Assembly (NCBI RefSeq): GCF_033568475.1
Contig: NC_133121.1
Coordinates: 6,696,001-6,760,000, forward strand
Direction of reading: 5' to 3'
Origin: Henckelia pumila
Lineage: Eukaryota; Streptophyta; Magnoliopsida; Lamiales; Gesneriaceae
Length of the DNA stretch: 64,000 nucleotides
Position numbers and translations under genes: made by a program
Shown: positions 1 to 8,966 of the stretch, one piece after another
Layout of the letters: the number at the start of each line of letters is the position of its first letter
Numbering within the stretch: the first letter of the stretch is position 1
Notes under the pieces: model-generated
Seen by the model: the letters and a program-made list of their open reading frames with translations, nothing else
Database searches by the model: none
What the model was told of the DNA's origin: nothing

Positions 1-1062
1 TATAATGTTTTTAAAAATACATAATATACAATTCTACCATATATCATCTTAAAATATTAAAATTTGAAGTCCAGATTCTTTAAATAAAAACATTCAATAT
101 TAATTTAAAACAATTTCAATCACTGTTTTTTTATAAGAAAACTTAGTTAAATTAAATTGAATCCAATATTATAATTATGAATAAAAGAAATAAAAAAACT
201 AAATATTTATTAAAATAGAATATAATGGTTTTAATTATTTATTAAATATAAAATAATCGTTTCAATTTATATCTATCAAATAATCAAATGAGCATTAATT
301 ATTTTCTAAATAATAAACATTTTTCAACTTTAGATTGATAAATTCTTATATAAATCATAAACATAGGGAAAAAAACAAAAGAAAAAGGATATTGTATCTG
401 ATTAAGTTGTTTATTTATCTTATTTAATTAATAACAACAAAAGAAATATGAAACAAAAAAAAATTTAAATAATTTGATTCATGTGTTCTCTCTAAAGCAC
501 AATTCATATCTATCTTCCATACATATTCTTATCAATTTACGTATAAAAATAACAAAGGTGAACTGAAACTATTTTTTTTCTTTATCACACTCTGTTTTAT
601 GGGTTACAATGGACTTTTTTTTATTTTTGAAAATACGTTAGGAGCTATCAATAAATTAGACTCATACTAAATTGATCATTTTTTTTTCCTTAGCCCACTT
701 TGTTTTATGAATTAAGTTGAACTCTTTTATTTTTGAAATAAAGTTACCCGCGGGGATATTAATAAATTATACTAAAATTTAACATATATTACTAATATAA
801 AAAAAATTAAATTTTTTTGCCACCCGAGCTACAGCCCAAGTGGCCAAAGCTTTGGCTATGCCCTTGATTAGAATGTTGTTGTCGACATATACGACGCCTA
901 GTAAGGACCTCAATGAAGAAAATTGACTAAAAATGTATATAATACGAGAAACAATTAAATATTTTTTTAAAAAAATTTAAACATCTATTGCTCTACCTTG
1001 TGTCATTTTTTTGGTTTTTTTCTACTATGTACGAGTATGAGTCATGCTTTTCAAGAAATACT
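1..1062. other. AT-rich intergenic DNA
   Basis: No gene is visible. The stretch is almost entirely A/T homopolymer-rich sequence. A less AT-rich scrap at about 817-915 (containing agctacagcccaagtgg) loosely resembles the 5' part of a tRNA-derived SINE, but no second promoter box or 3' tail could be made out, so it is left unnamed. Confidence 0.6.
1058..1062. repeat. Target-site duplication of the outer copia element (left copy)
   Basis: The 5-bp sequence atact directly precedes the left LTR and is repeated at 15791-15795 directly after the right LTR. A 5-bp duplication is the usual size for Ty1-copia integrase, and it shows that the two LTRs bound one insertion. Confidence 0.92.
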
Positions 1063-1514
1063 TGTTGGTTTCAGGTGCGGCATTACGAGATAGAAACTAT
1101 GCAAATTGAAAAATAAAATAGACACCAAGATTTACGTGGAAAACTCCTAAAAATTATTAGGGTAAAAACCACAGGCAAGACCAAAAGATTCCACTATAAT
1201 ATTTGGAGAATTACAACCTCTCTCTGTATTTCCAAAGAGACACTCACTCTCTTAATACAGGAGAAAACCTATCTCACAAATATATATAGAAACACACTCA
1301 AAAGTATTGAATGCTATTTAGAACTAGAGAAAAGAACTAAAGATGGGATGATCAAACTGAGAATCGGACACACCTATTTTTAGGTCCAAAGTGTGAGAAT
1401 GAAAATTCTATTTACGTACACTTGTAATGCATAATTGCATAACCAAGCCACTTGCTGCCACAATTGACAAGCCACCCACCGCCTCATTTATGAGGCTTAA
1501 CTTTTCTCCCGACA
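1063..1514 (-). repeat. 3' LTR of the outer copia element
   Basis: This 452-bp repeat begins TGTTGG and ends CCGACA on the plus strand and matches 15338-15790 closely. Differences cluster in a short block near 1399-1412 plus scattered single changes. On the minus strand it is the downstream LTR, since the polypurine tract abuts its inner edge. Confidence 0.93.
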
Positions 1515-1530
1515 TTCTCCCACTTGGAGA
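1515..1530 (-). other. Polypurine tract of the outer copia element
   Basis: Read on the minus strand, the bases just upstream of the 3' LTR are purine-rich and include aagtgggagaa. This is the site that primes plus-strand DNA synthesis in LTR retrotransposons. The same core (aagtgggaga) sits before the 3' LTR of the nested element. Confidence 0.8.
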
Positions 1531-1588
1531 TTTGATTGAGAATCAAACACATCTCCACACATCCTTTCAATCTTGTCATTCCCGCTGT

Positions 1589-4062
1589 TTACGTTTTTGC
1601 TAGACCACTTGAGGATCTACACCACTCAAACTTCTCTGTACTCACTGGCTTGGTCAGAAAATCAGCTATGTTATCTTTTGTATGGATCTTCAGCATGTCC
1701 ACACTTCCTTCCTCTACTACTTCCCGAACAAAGTGAAATTGAACTCCAATGTGTTTAGTCCTGGAATGAAAGGCTGGATTCCTTACAATGTGCAAGACAC
1801 TCTGACTGTCACAAAACAGAGGAATCTTTTCTTGTTTGTGCCCAAGCTCCTCCAATAACCTTTTAATCCATATTGCCTCCTTGCAAGCTTGAGTAGCTGC
1901 CATGTATTCTGCCTCCATTATAGATAACGCTACAACTGTTTGCACTTTTAAAACCCAGCTGACTGCACCTCCTGCAATTGTAAACACATAACCAGTAGTA
2001 GATTTTCTCTTATCTGGATCACCTGCGTAACTGAATCCACATAGCCCCTGAGTGTAAAATCTGATCCTCCAAAACATAATGCAGCATCCGAGGTACCCTT
2101 AATGTATCTAAGGATCCTCTTAACCGTGCTCCAATGCTCTTGTCCAGGATTCGCCATATACCGACTGACTGCTCCCACTGCTTGTGCAATGTCTGGTCTT
2201 GTACATATCATGGCGAACATTAAACTTCCCACTGCTGATGCATACGGTACTCGAGACATCTCCATCTTCTCTGCTTTACTGCTAGGACACATCTCAGAAG
2301 ATAACTTGAAGTTAATAGGAAGAGGGGTTGAAACTGGCTTACTATCTTGCATGTTGAAGCGCTGCAAGACTTTCTTCAAATAATTTTTCTGGGAAAGTGA
2401 AATCTTCCTATTGCTTCTGTCTCGGTGAACTTGCATCCCTAGAATCTTGTTTGCTAGTCCCAAGTCCTTCATATCAAATTCCCTAGCCAACTGTGCCTTC
2501 AATTCTTGGACCCGGTCTTTGTTGGGGCCTGCTACCAACATGTCGTCCACGTACAACAACAAAATGATATAATCATCATCACCAGACCTCTTGAAATATG
2601 CACAAGGGTCTGCACTGAGTCTGTTGTACCCAAGGCTCATGATATAGGAATCAAATCTCTTGTACCAACACCTTGGTGCCTGTTTGACACCGTACAGAGA
2701 TTTGTTCAACCTGCAAACCAAGTTCTCTTTGCCTTTTTCTGCAAAACCTTTTGGCTGGAGCATATAAATTTCTTCTTCAAGATCACCATGAAGAAATGCA
2801 GTTTTCACATCTAACTGTTCTATATGTAGGTTAAACACCGCACACAATGCCAATACTACCCAAACTGTTGAAAGTCGAACCACGTGAGAAAATATCGCAT
2901 TGAAGTCAATACCTTCTTTCTGAGCGTACCCTTTGAAAACCAGTCTTGCACGATACCGCTCCACTTGGTTATTGCCATCACGCTTGATCTTAAAGACTCA
3001 TCTGTTACCGATAGCTTTCCTTCCTCGTGGTAGTGTAACAAGATCCCAAGTTTTGTTTCTGTCCAATGCTTTCAATTCTTCCTACATCGCTGTCATCCAC
3101 AGGGATTCATCCGAGCTTTGAGTAGCCTCATGGAAACTCGATGGCTCAAAATCCTCTGTTAATAGACAATATGCAATGTTGCTTTCAGTGACATAATCTG
3201 AGAGCCAACCTGGTGGTCTTCTCTCTCGAGTTGACTGCCTCACTTTGGAAACCTCTTACTCAACTGTTTCTTGTACCTCGTGCTCTGGTACTGCTTCACA
3301 AGAAACTTGATCTTCGTCTGTCTTATTTTTCACCGGAACTGTAGTAGTTTCTGAATTCTGTGTGTCTTTGTCTCCCTTCACTTTATCTTCCTCGAAGATA
3401 ACATCTCTGCTGATGATAAGCTTGTGGACAGTAGGATCCCACAAGCGAAACCCCTTTACTCCATCAGCATAGCCCAAGAAGATACACTTTCTGGATTTGG
3501 AATCCAACTTCGATCTTTCTTGTTCATTGTATATAACGTACACCGGACTTCCAAATGTATGTAATCGAGAATAATCAGCTGGCTTTCCAGTCCACACCTC
3601 CATCGGAGTCTTCAAATCAATCGCCACTGAAGGAGAACGATTGATGATGTAAGAAGCGGTTTTGACTGCTTCTGCCCAAAATGACTTTGGTAGACCCGCA
3701 GTACTCAACATGGCCCTTGTTCTGTCCAAAAAAGTTATGTTCATCCGCTCCGCCACTCCATTCTGCTGAGGCGTGTAAGCCATCGTAAACTGTCTTTTGA
3801 TGCCCTCATGCTGACTGAATGCATCAAATTCATCACTGGTATATTCTCCTCCATTGTCAGTCCTCAAACACTTGATTTTCTTATCAAAATCAAGTTCAAC
3901 CCGCGCTTTGAAAGCTTTGAAGACTTCGAAAACATCTGACTTCTTCTTGATTGGATACACCCAACATCTCCTAGAGAAATCATCAATAAACGAGACAAAG
4001 TATCTCGCTCCTCCTAGGGACACCACCGGTGCTTGCCAAACATCAGAATGAATCAGCTCCAA
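1589..4062 (-). pseudogene. Outer copia pol, 3' part: integrase core, reverse transcriptase, RNase H (broken)
   Basis: Minus-strand reading gives the integrase core (3256-4062) with acidic residues in HSDVW, RTDNGGEYTS and QNGVAERMN. RT follows (about 3120-1948; LDVKTAFLHGD, YVDDMLVAG), then RNase H (2077-1589; MEAEYMAATQACKEAIW, ADFLTKPVS). Integrase and RT share one frame, interrupted by TAA at 3258-3256, TAG at 3084-3082 and TGA at 3000-2998. The last falls where the nested element has Trp in IGCKWIYK. A one-base loss near 2029-2033 shifts RNase H into another frame. A further one-base loss near 4075 breaks the segment joining the zinc finger to the core. The product would have been the polymerase and integration machinery; it cannot be made from this copy. 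Confidence 0.92.
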
Positions 4063-4095
4063 TATGCCTTTGTTTTGGCAGTAGATGTGCCAAAC
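4038..4095. repeat. Left arm of a local inverted repeat flanking the nested insertion
   Basis: These 58 bases of the outer element's integrase region occur again in reverse complement at 13772-13830, on the far side of the nested element. The arms differ by one base: the right copy has an extra G. See the rearrangement entry at 13748-13860. Confidence 0.88.
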
Positions 4096-4118
4096 TTCAA
4101 TCTGTGTTGTTTACTGGT

Positions 4119-4123
4119 AACAC
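4119..4123. repeat. Target-site duplication of the inner copia element (left copy)
   Basis: aacac lies directly before the left LTR at 4124 and again at 13748-13752 directly after the right LTR. This defines the exact insertion point inside the outer element's integrase region. Confidence 0.92.
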
Positions 4124-5989
4124 TGTAAGAGTGGGTGCCCAGTGAGCCAACTGTGTGGCTATGGGCTTTGATGACTCTTTGTATAAACAATCTTTTGTTT
4201 AATATTATTTACACTATTATGGCAATGACTTTATATTACTTCATATTGTTATATTGTGATATACTATTGTTGTTTTGATAAAGACCTTGAATATACTATA
4301 GTGTATGTAAGATGTGGTAGAACATGGAGATGTCTATCATGAAATACATCTTATAGTCACTGTATATTCTAAAACCGTTCCTAGTCGATTGAGCCGTCCG
4401 ATAATAAGGATAAGGATCGCTCGAGTTTGAGACTAGCATTTGCGATGCGGAGTACCACGTTTCATTGGTAGGGAACATGGAGATGTTCGAAGCATGCAAA
4501 TGGATATTCATAGGATGAATAGTCGAACTACCCTATCCGGACTTTCCAAGTGGTTATCACTTATCGAGTGGATAAAGTCCGCGGTTTTGGTTGTACACCA
4601 TTAGTCCTTACGACTTGAAACATCATGGAGACTCTATATGCTAGTACTGTGCTTTGACTCGTTTACCGACTCTGAGGGGGTCATCAGGTGTCGAGATTGG
4701 GTACAGTTACGACACATATAGGAGTCAATGCATTGTTGTCAAGGATTCACCACATACTTGCGAGTATGGATATCCTATGCGATCTGAGGAGATATTAGTG
4801 TGACAAATCTCTGGCCAGAGTACTTGATGTGATTTAAAAAATGGTTTCTTAGTAGCACATGCGATGTCACTAATTTGATCTTCAAGATGTATTGCATAGT
4901 TATCGAATCTTGAGCGACTCTCGATATACCAATGGTTGTTGATTCGATCGGGATATTTGGATGAAGGGACCGTACTGTACGTTAACCAAAATCTACTGGT
5001 TCTTGTAGGCACTATCAGTGATACCTAGGGAATCATGGGGTGATGTTGCTAGGCGCTTTACCATGATTCGTTGGGCAAGTCGGAAAGTGTTGTTCCGAGT
5101 CACAAGGAGTTGTGAGCCCACGGCTAGCTGTATCCCTGAACCATTGAGGGTCACACAGTGTAATGGAGTTTTAATCCCCGTTGAGATAGTTAAATTTAAA
5201 GAGTTAAATTTAATGAACTAAGGAGTTGGACTTCTTAAAATAAGAGTAAGGGAGTAGGATTTCCTAAAATGACATAGGGATGGACATTTTTGGAAACCAC
5301 TGAATTCGGATTCAGGAAAATTTATTTTGACTTTAAAATGTGCAGAAATGGTTTCTGTGCACATTGGTGAAATCGTTTCATCAATCGGAGTCACGATGAA
5401 TTTTATATTAATTTCTGAACGAGCGGGCTTTGCTTGTCGGGCCCCAGCTTATGATTAATGGGCCCTAAGGTGTTAGTGGCCTGCATTATAAATAAGTTAT
5501 TTCAGTACAGAAATTACACACAACAGGTCATAATTTTTTAGAGCAAAAATCGAAAAACCCTAGCTCTCTCAAATAATATTTCGGCAGCCCCCTTGCTCTG
5601 TCACCGAGAAAATTCCGGTCTGTGATTTTGAATCGCAGTAAGGAATAACGAATCAAATTCGTGTATTCTCTTCGCAGAAAACTTCTGATAGATTTTCTAG
5701 TGCAATCTATCAGAGGGATTAAACCTCTGTTCGTGGACCTGATTGAAGGCGTTCATCGGTTCCAGGGAGAGACAACAAGAGCAGAATTGTTCTGTTGGTG
5801 TCCATTAATCTCGTTGCGAGATTTGAGGTAAAATTTATTTAATTGTTATTTAAATTTTACACACACAATAATTCAATCGTTGTATGGTTGATACCCACAC
5901 CATGGAATCGTTCCATGAGAAAATTTTTAAACTTCCGCTGCACCGGGTATCAATCGTAATTGGTCTGGGAACTCGCCAGTTTTCCAACA
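4124..5989 (+). repeat. 5' LTR of the inner copia element
   Basis: This 1,866-bp direct repeat is the same as 11882-13747 apart from about four bases. It starts TGTAAGAGTG and ends TTTCCAACA. Short reading frames inside it appear identically in both LTRs and carry no recognisable domain, so they are not annotated as genes. Confidence 0.96.
5487..5494 (+). promoter_or_regulatory. Probable TATA box of the inner copia 5' LTR
   Basis: TATAAATA lies about 500 bases before the LTR end, followed by a transcribed-leader-like stretch and the primer-binding site. The position suits a U3/R promoter, with transcription probably starting shortly downstream. An identical copy is at 13245-13252 in the 3' LTR and could read out into the outer element. 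No start site can be proved from sequence alone. Confidence 0.6.
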
Positions 5990-5990
5990 G

Positions 5991-6003
5991 TGGTATCAGA
6001 GCC
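5991..6003 (+). other. Primer-binding site of the inner copia element
   Basis: tggtatcagagcc lies one base inside the 5' LTR. It is complementary to the 3' end of plant initiator methionine tRNA, the standard primer for minus-strand DNA synthesis in copia elements. Confidence 0.93.
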
Positions 6004-6104
6004 AGGTTGCTCAGATCAATCGATTGAATTAATCAATTGTACAAAATTTTTGAGTCTCGGTTTTTGAAACAAAATAAATATTTTTAATAAAAAATTTTTT
6101 TTCC

Positions 6105-6425
6105 GGGGGCGAAAACCCGGGCAGCGATTGGATCGCTGCCCGGAGGGGGCAGCGATGGTCGCTGCCTGCGCCGCCCAAAGGGGGCGCACGGCGCCGCCCA
6201 GGGCGGCGACCGTCGCCGCCCAGGGCGGCTCACGGCGCTGCCCAGGGCAGCGCTGTGCGCTGCCCAGGGCGGCGCACAGCGCCGCCCAGGGGCGGCGCTC
6301 GGCGCCGCCCAGGGCGGCGCCAGGCGCCGCCAGGGCAGCAAGCGTTGCTGCCCTAAGGGGGCAGCCGGGCTGCCCCGGCCCGCGCCCCGGGTGCGGGCCA
6401 ACCCGGGAGTGTCCCGGGTGGCCCG
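6105..6425 (+). repeat. GC-rich degenerate repeat island in the copia leader
   Basis: Roughly 320 bases of mostly G and C sit in otherwise AT-rich DNA, built from many variants of gccgcccagggcggcg. The unit is close to self-complementary, so the RNA would fold strongly. Reading frames are open on both strands only because the repeat lacks stops; the predicted products are Ala/Arg/Pro-rich and not credible proteins. Confidence 0.85.
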
Positions 6426-7482
6426 CGGGAAAAAATTAATATTTTATTTAAAAATTAATTTTAATATTTAAAATTTTATTTTTGGTCCGGTCAAAAATTG
6501 TTTTTGATTGGTTCACGAGATTTCGGATCGAATTGTTCGAGTCCGTAAATTTTAAAATTGATTTTGGATAAATTTGAATTTTTGGAAAATTTTAATATTT
6601 TATCCGTAAATTGAATTTTGAAATCAATTATTTTGGTACAATTGATGATAAGATATGATCTTATGATATATTAAGTAAAATATGATTTTATTTGTAAAAT
6701 TGGATTTTATAGATAAAATATGATTTTATTTGATATGGAGATAAAATATGATTTTATATGTGAAATGTGATTTTATATATAAAATATGATTTTATCTTGT
6801 TTAAATTTGAATTGCCACAGCATGTTATCCAATAAATTAATTTTGAATTAAATGTTATTGGATAAGGATGATCGATTGCCATGACCAATTTTGTAGGTGT
6901 ATGTTAGGAATTTACATTTTGTCTTTATTGTTGTTGGTTTTATTAATGGGCCTGGTTTATGGCCCGATATGAATGTCATATGTAATAAAAGTGGGCTTGG
7001 TTTATAGCCCGTTCCCACCCCCTAAAATGTATCCCCTACTTGTCATTGTGATTTATTGTAAATACATTAGATTTAGTGGGAGATCAAGATTTGAAGATGG
7101 TGGGCCCAGCAGACAATGAAGACTGAAGAAATGTAAATTGGAAGCATATGTAATAGGATTGCATTTGCATACTGCATATTACCTAGGATTGGACTAAGAC
7201 CCGTGATTGGCAACCACGGGTCAATTAGAAATGGAATCGATCATCCTATATAATATGTGATATTATGATTGTATGCATGTTTAGACATAAATTGCGTGAA
7301 TCCGGCAATGCATGCAATAAATTAAATATGATGAGACAAATATTTTTATAAATAAAAATCCCTCATTTTAAATATGATTTAAAATTTATATCAAGATAAA
7401 TAAAGGAAATTTAAATATTGTTTAAATGTTCCTACCTTCCATCAACGGTCAATGTATGTGATGCTACCCGCGGATACGGTCC

Positions 7483-7763
7483 GGCTCATATTATTGGGGG
7501 GGCCCGTCCGTCGGAAAGCTGTACATTGGATCGACAAATGTTGTAAGTTGGGTGGAACTCCCATGGGATCGGCTCATATTATTGGGGGATCCACATGGCG
7601 ACCGTCCATCACAACTTAATATTGATGGGTCATCTTGACATGTCACTTTAAACGGCGTCATATTATTGGGCCCTTATTGGACATGAGGTAAATACATGGG
7701 GGTTGCTTTGGAAGCAATTGGGCTCTACCTTTTGAGAATTATGGTTGGCTGATATTATTCGGG
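7483..7763 (+). repeat. Four-copy spaced motif in the copia leader
   Basis: Variants of ggctcatattattggg occur at about 7483, 7571, 7654 and 7747, spaced 83-93 bases apart. The surrounding sequence is only loosely repeated, so the motif itself seems to be what is conserved. It lies just upstream of gag, where packaging elements usually lie. Confidence 0.75.
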
Positions 7764-7953
7764 ACCATAAGTTTGTCAATTGGACTCCATGTTCTCACTA
7801 AGGAAAAAGTTTCCCGTTTTCACTAGAGGGTGGTGAAATCGTTAAAATAGTGGGAGTGAGATTCATAAAATTAAATTCGCCTATTTTATGTCTTAGTAAA
7901 TTGTTAAACAATCATTGATATATGTCTGTTTTTCTTTTTCAGTATTTCATACA

Positions 7954-8916
7954 ATGAATTCGCGAAATCCTTTATTCTCGATCCTCGAACAAAACAAGCT
8001 GACTGGCGCCAACTATACGGAATGGTTCCGGAAGTTGAAGATTGTCTTAACTTCGGAGAAAATGCTCTACGTGTTAGAGAAAGCACCTCCGAAGGAAGCA
8101 CCAGCTGACATAAGTCCGGAGGAATTGGCCAAACTTGATGCATGGTGTGACCATGACATCAAGACCAAATGCTATATGCAAGCCTCGATGTCTGATGAAC
8201 TCCAGAGGCGATTTGAGGACACGGTGAATGCTGCTGACATTCACACGCAACTCAAGGAACTTTTTGGGGCTCAGTCGAGGGCTGAAAGGTTCTCTACTGT
8301 TAAGGAGTTGATGACGTGCCGCATGCGTGAAGGGACTTCGGTCCGTGATCATGGGGTACGAGTGATTTGGCTCATACAGAAGTTAGCGACCCTTGATTTG
8401 GTGTTGGAGCATGAACTCAATGTGGACTTGCTGCTTCTATCTCTTCCTTCTTCATTTGATGGATTCGTGATAAATTTTAATATGAACAAGATAGAGGCCA
8501 CCCTTGAAGAGATGGTCAATATGCTCGTTACATATGAATCCACACTTAAGAAGGATAAGCCAGCTTTCTTGGTGGGCTCCTCATCTTCTGCAAAGAAGGG
8601 GCCAAGTATGAAGGGCAAGAAACGTTCTGCCCCACCCAAGAAAGTGGAACCCGAGAAGAAGCAAAAGACAAAGGCTTCAAACGATGGAAAATCCAAGGAT
8701 GTTTGCCATTACTGCAAGAAGCCGGGTCATTGGAAGCGCAACTGCAAGGAGTATCTTGAGCAGTTGGGAACTGCAAAGGGTATGTTCTATATCGAAATAA
8801 ACATGTCACTTAATACAACTTCTTGGGTATTGGATACCGGATGTGGATCTCACATTTGCAATGATTTGCAGGTGATGACAAGAAGTCGCAGGCTTAGAAT
8901 GGTGAGACCCAGCTGA
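7954..8916 (+). pseudogene. Inner copia gag and start of protease (frameshifted before the protease end)
   Basis: The ATG at 7954 (MNSRNPLF) is preferred over an in-frame ATG at 7915, because the next residues, LFSILEQNKLTGANYTEWF, match the usual start of copia Gag. Gag occupies most of the frame. A CCHC zinc knuckle (CHYCKKPGHWKRNC) is encoded at 8704-8745 and binds element RNA in the virus-like particle. Protease begins at about 8824 with its aspartic active site in VLDTGCGSH. The frame ends at 8916. Downstream protease, integrase and RT are in another frame, so one base appears to be missing at about 8899-8912. Intact relatives encode one continuous gag-pol polyprotein. The loss lies after the active site, unlike a programmed gag/pol frameshift. 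Confidence 0.9.
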
Positions 8917-8966
8917 GGCTCGGGAATGGTTCCAGAGTTGAAGCTACGGCCATAGGAGATGTTTGT

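Larger units (their letters stand above)
6004..7953 (+). other. Long untranslated leader of the inner copia element
   Basis: About 1.95 kb separates the primer-binding site from the gag start. No protein domain is visible. It holds a GC-rich island (6105-6425), an AT-rich zone with repeated atatgatttta units (about 6650-6795), and four spaced copies of a tcatattattggg-like motif (7483-7763). Such leaders carry packaging and dimerisation signals in retroelements; which of these repeats does so here is unknown. Confidence 0.8.

Noticed and set aside
4296..5221. Short frames inside the 1,866-bp LTR (repeated at 12054-12979)
   Set aside because: They recur only because the LTR is duplicated. No domain or codon signal was seen, and LTRs of copia elements are not normally coding.
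5991..6003. tRNA gene fragment
   Set aside because: The tRNA similarity is the primer-binding site of the retrotransposon; there is no cloverleaf.
6084..6439. Open frames of about 100 codons on both strands in the GC-rich block
   Set aside because: They are products of a stop-free GC-rich repeat, overlap antisense to each other, and give Ala/Arg/Pro-rich sequence with no domain.
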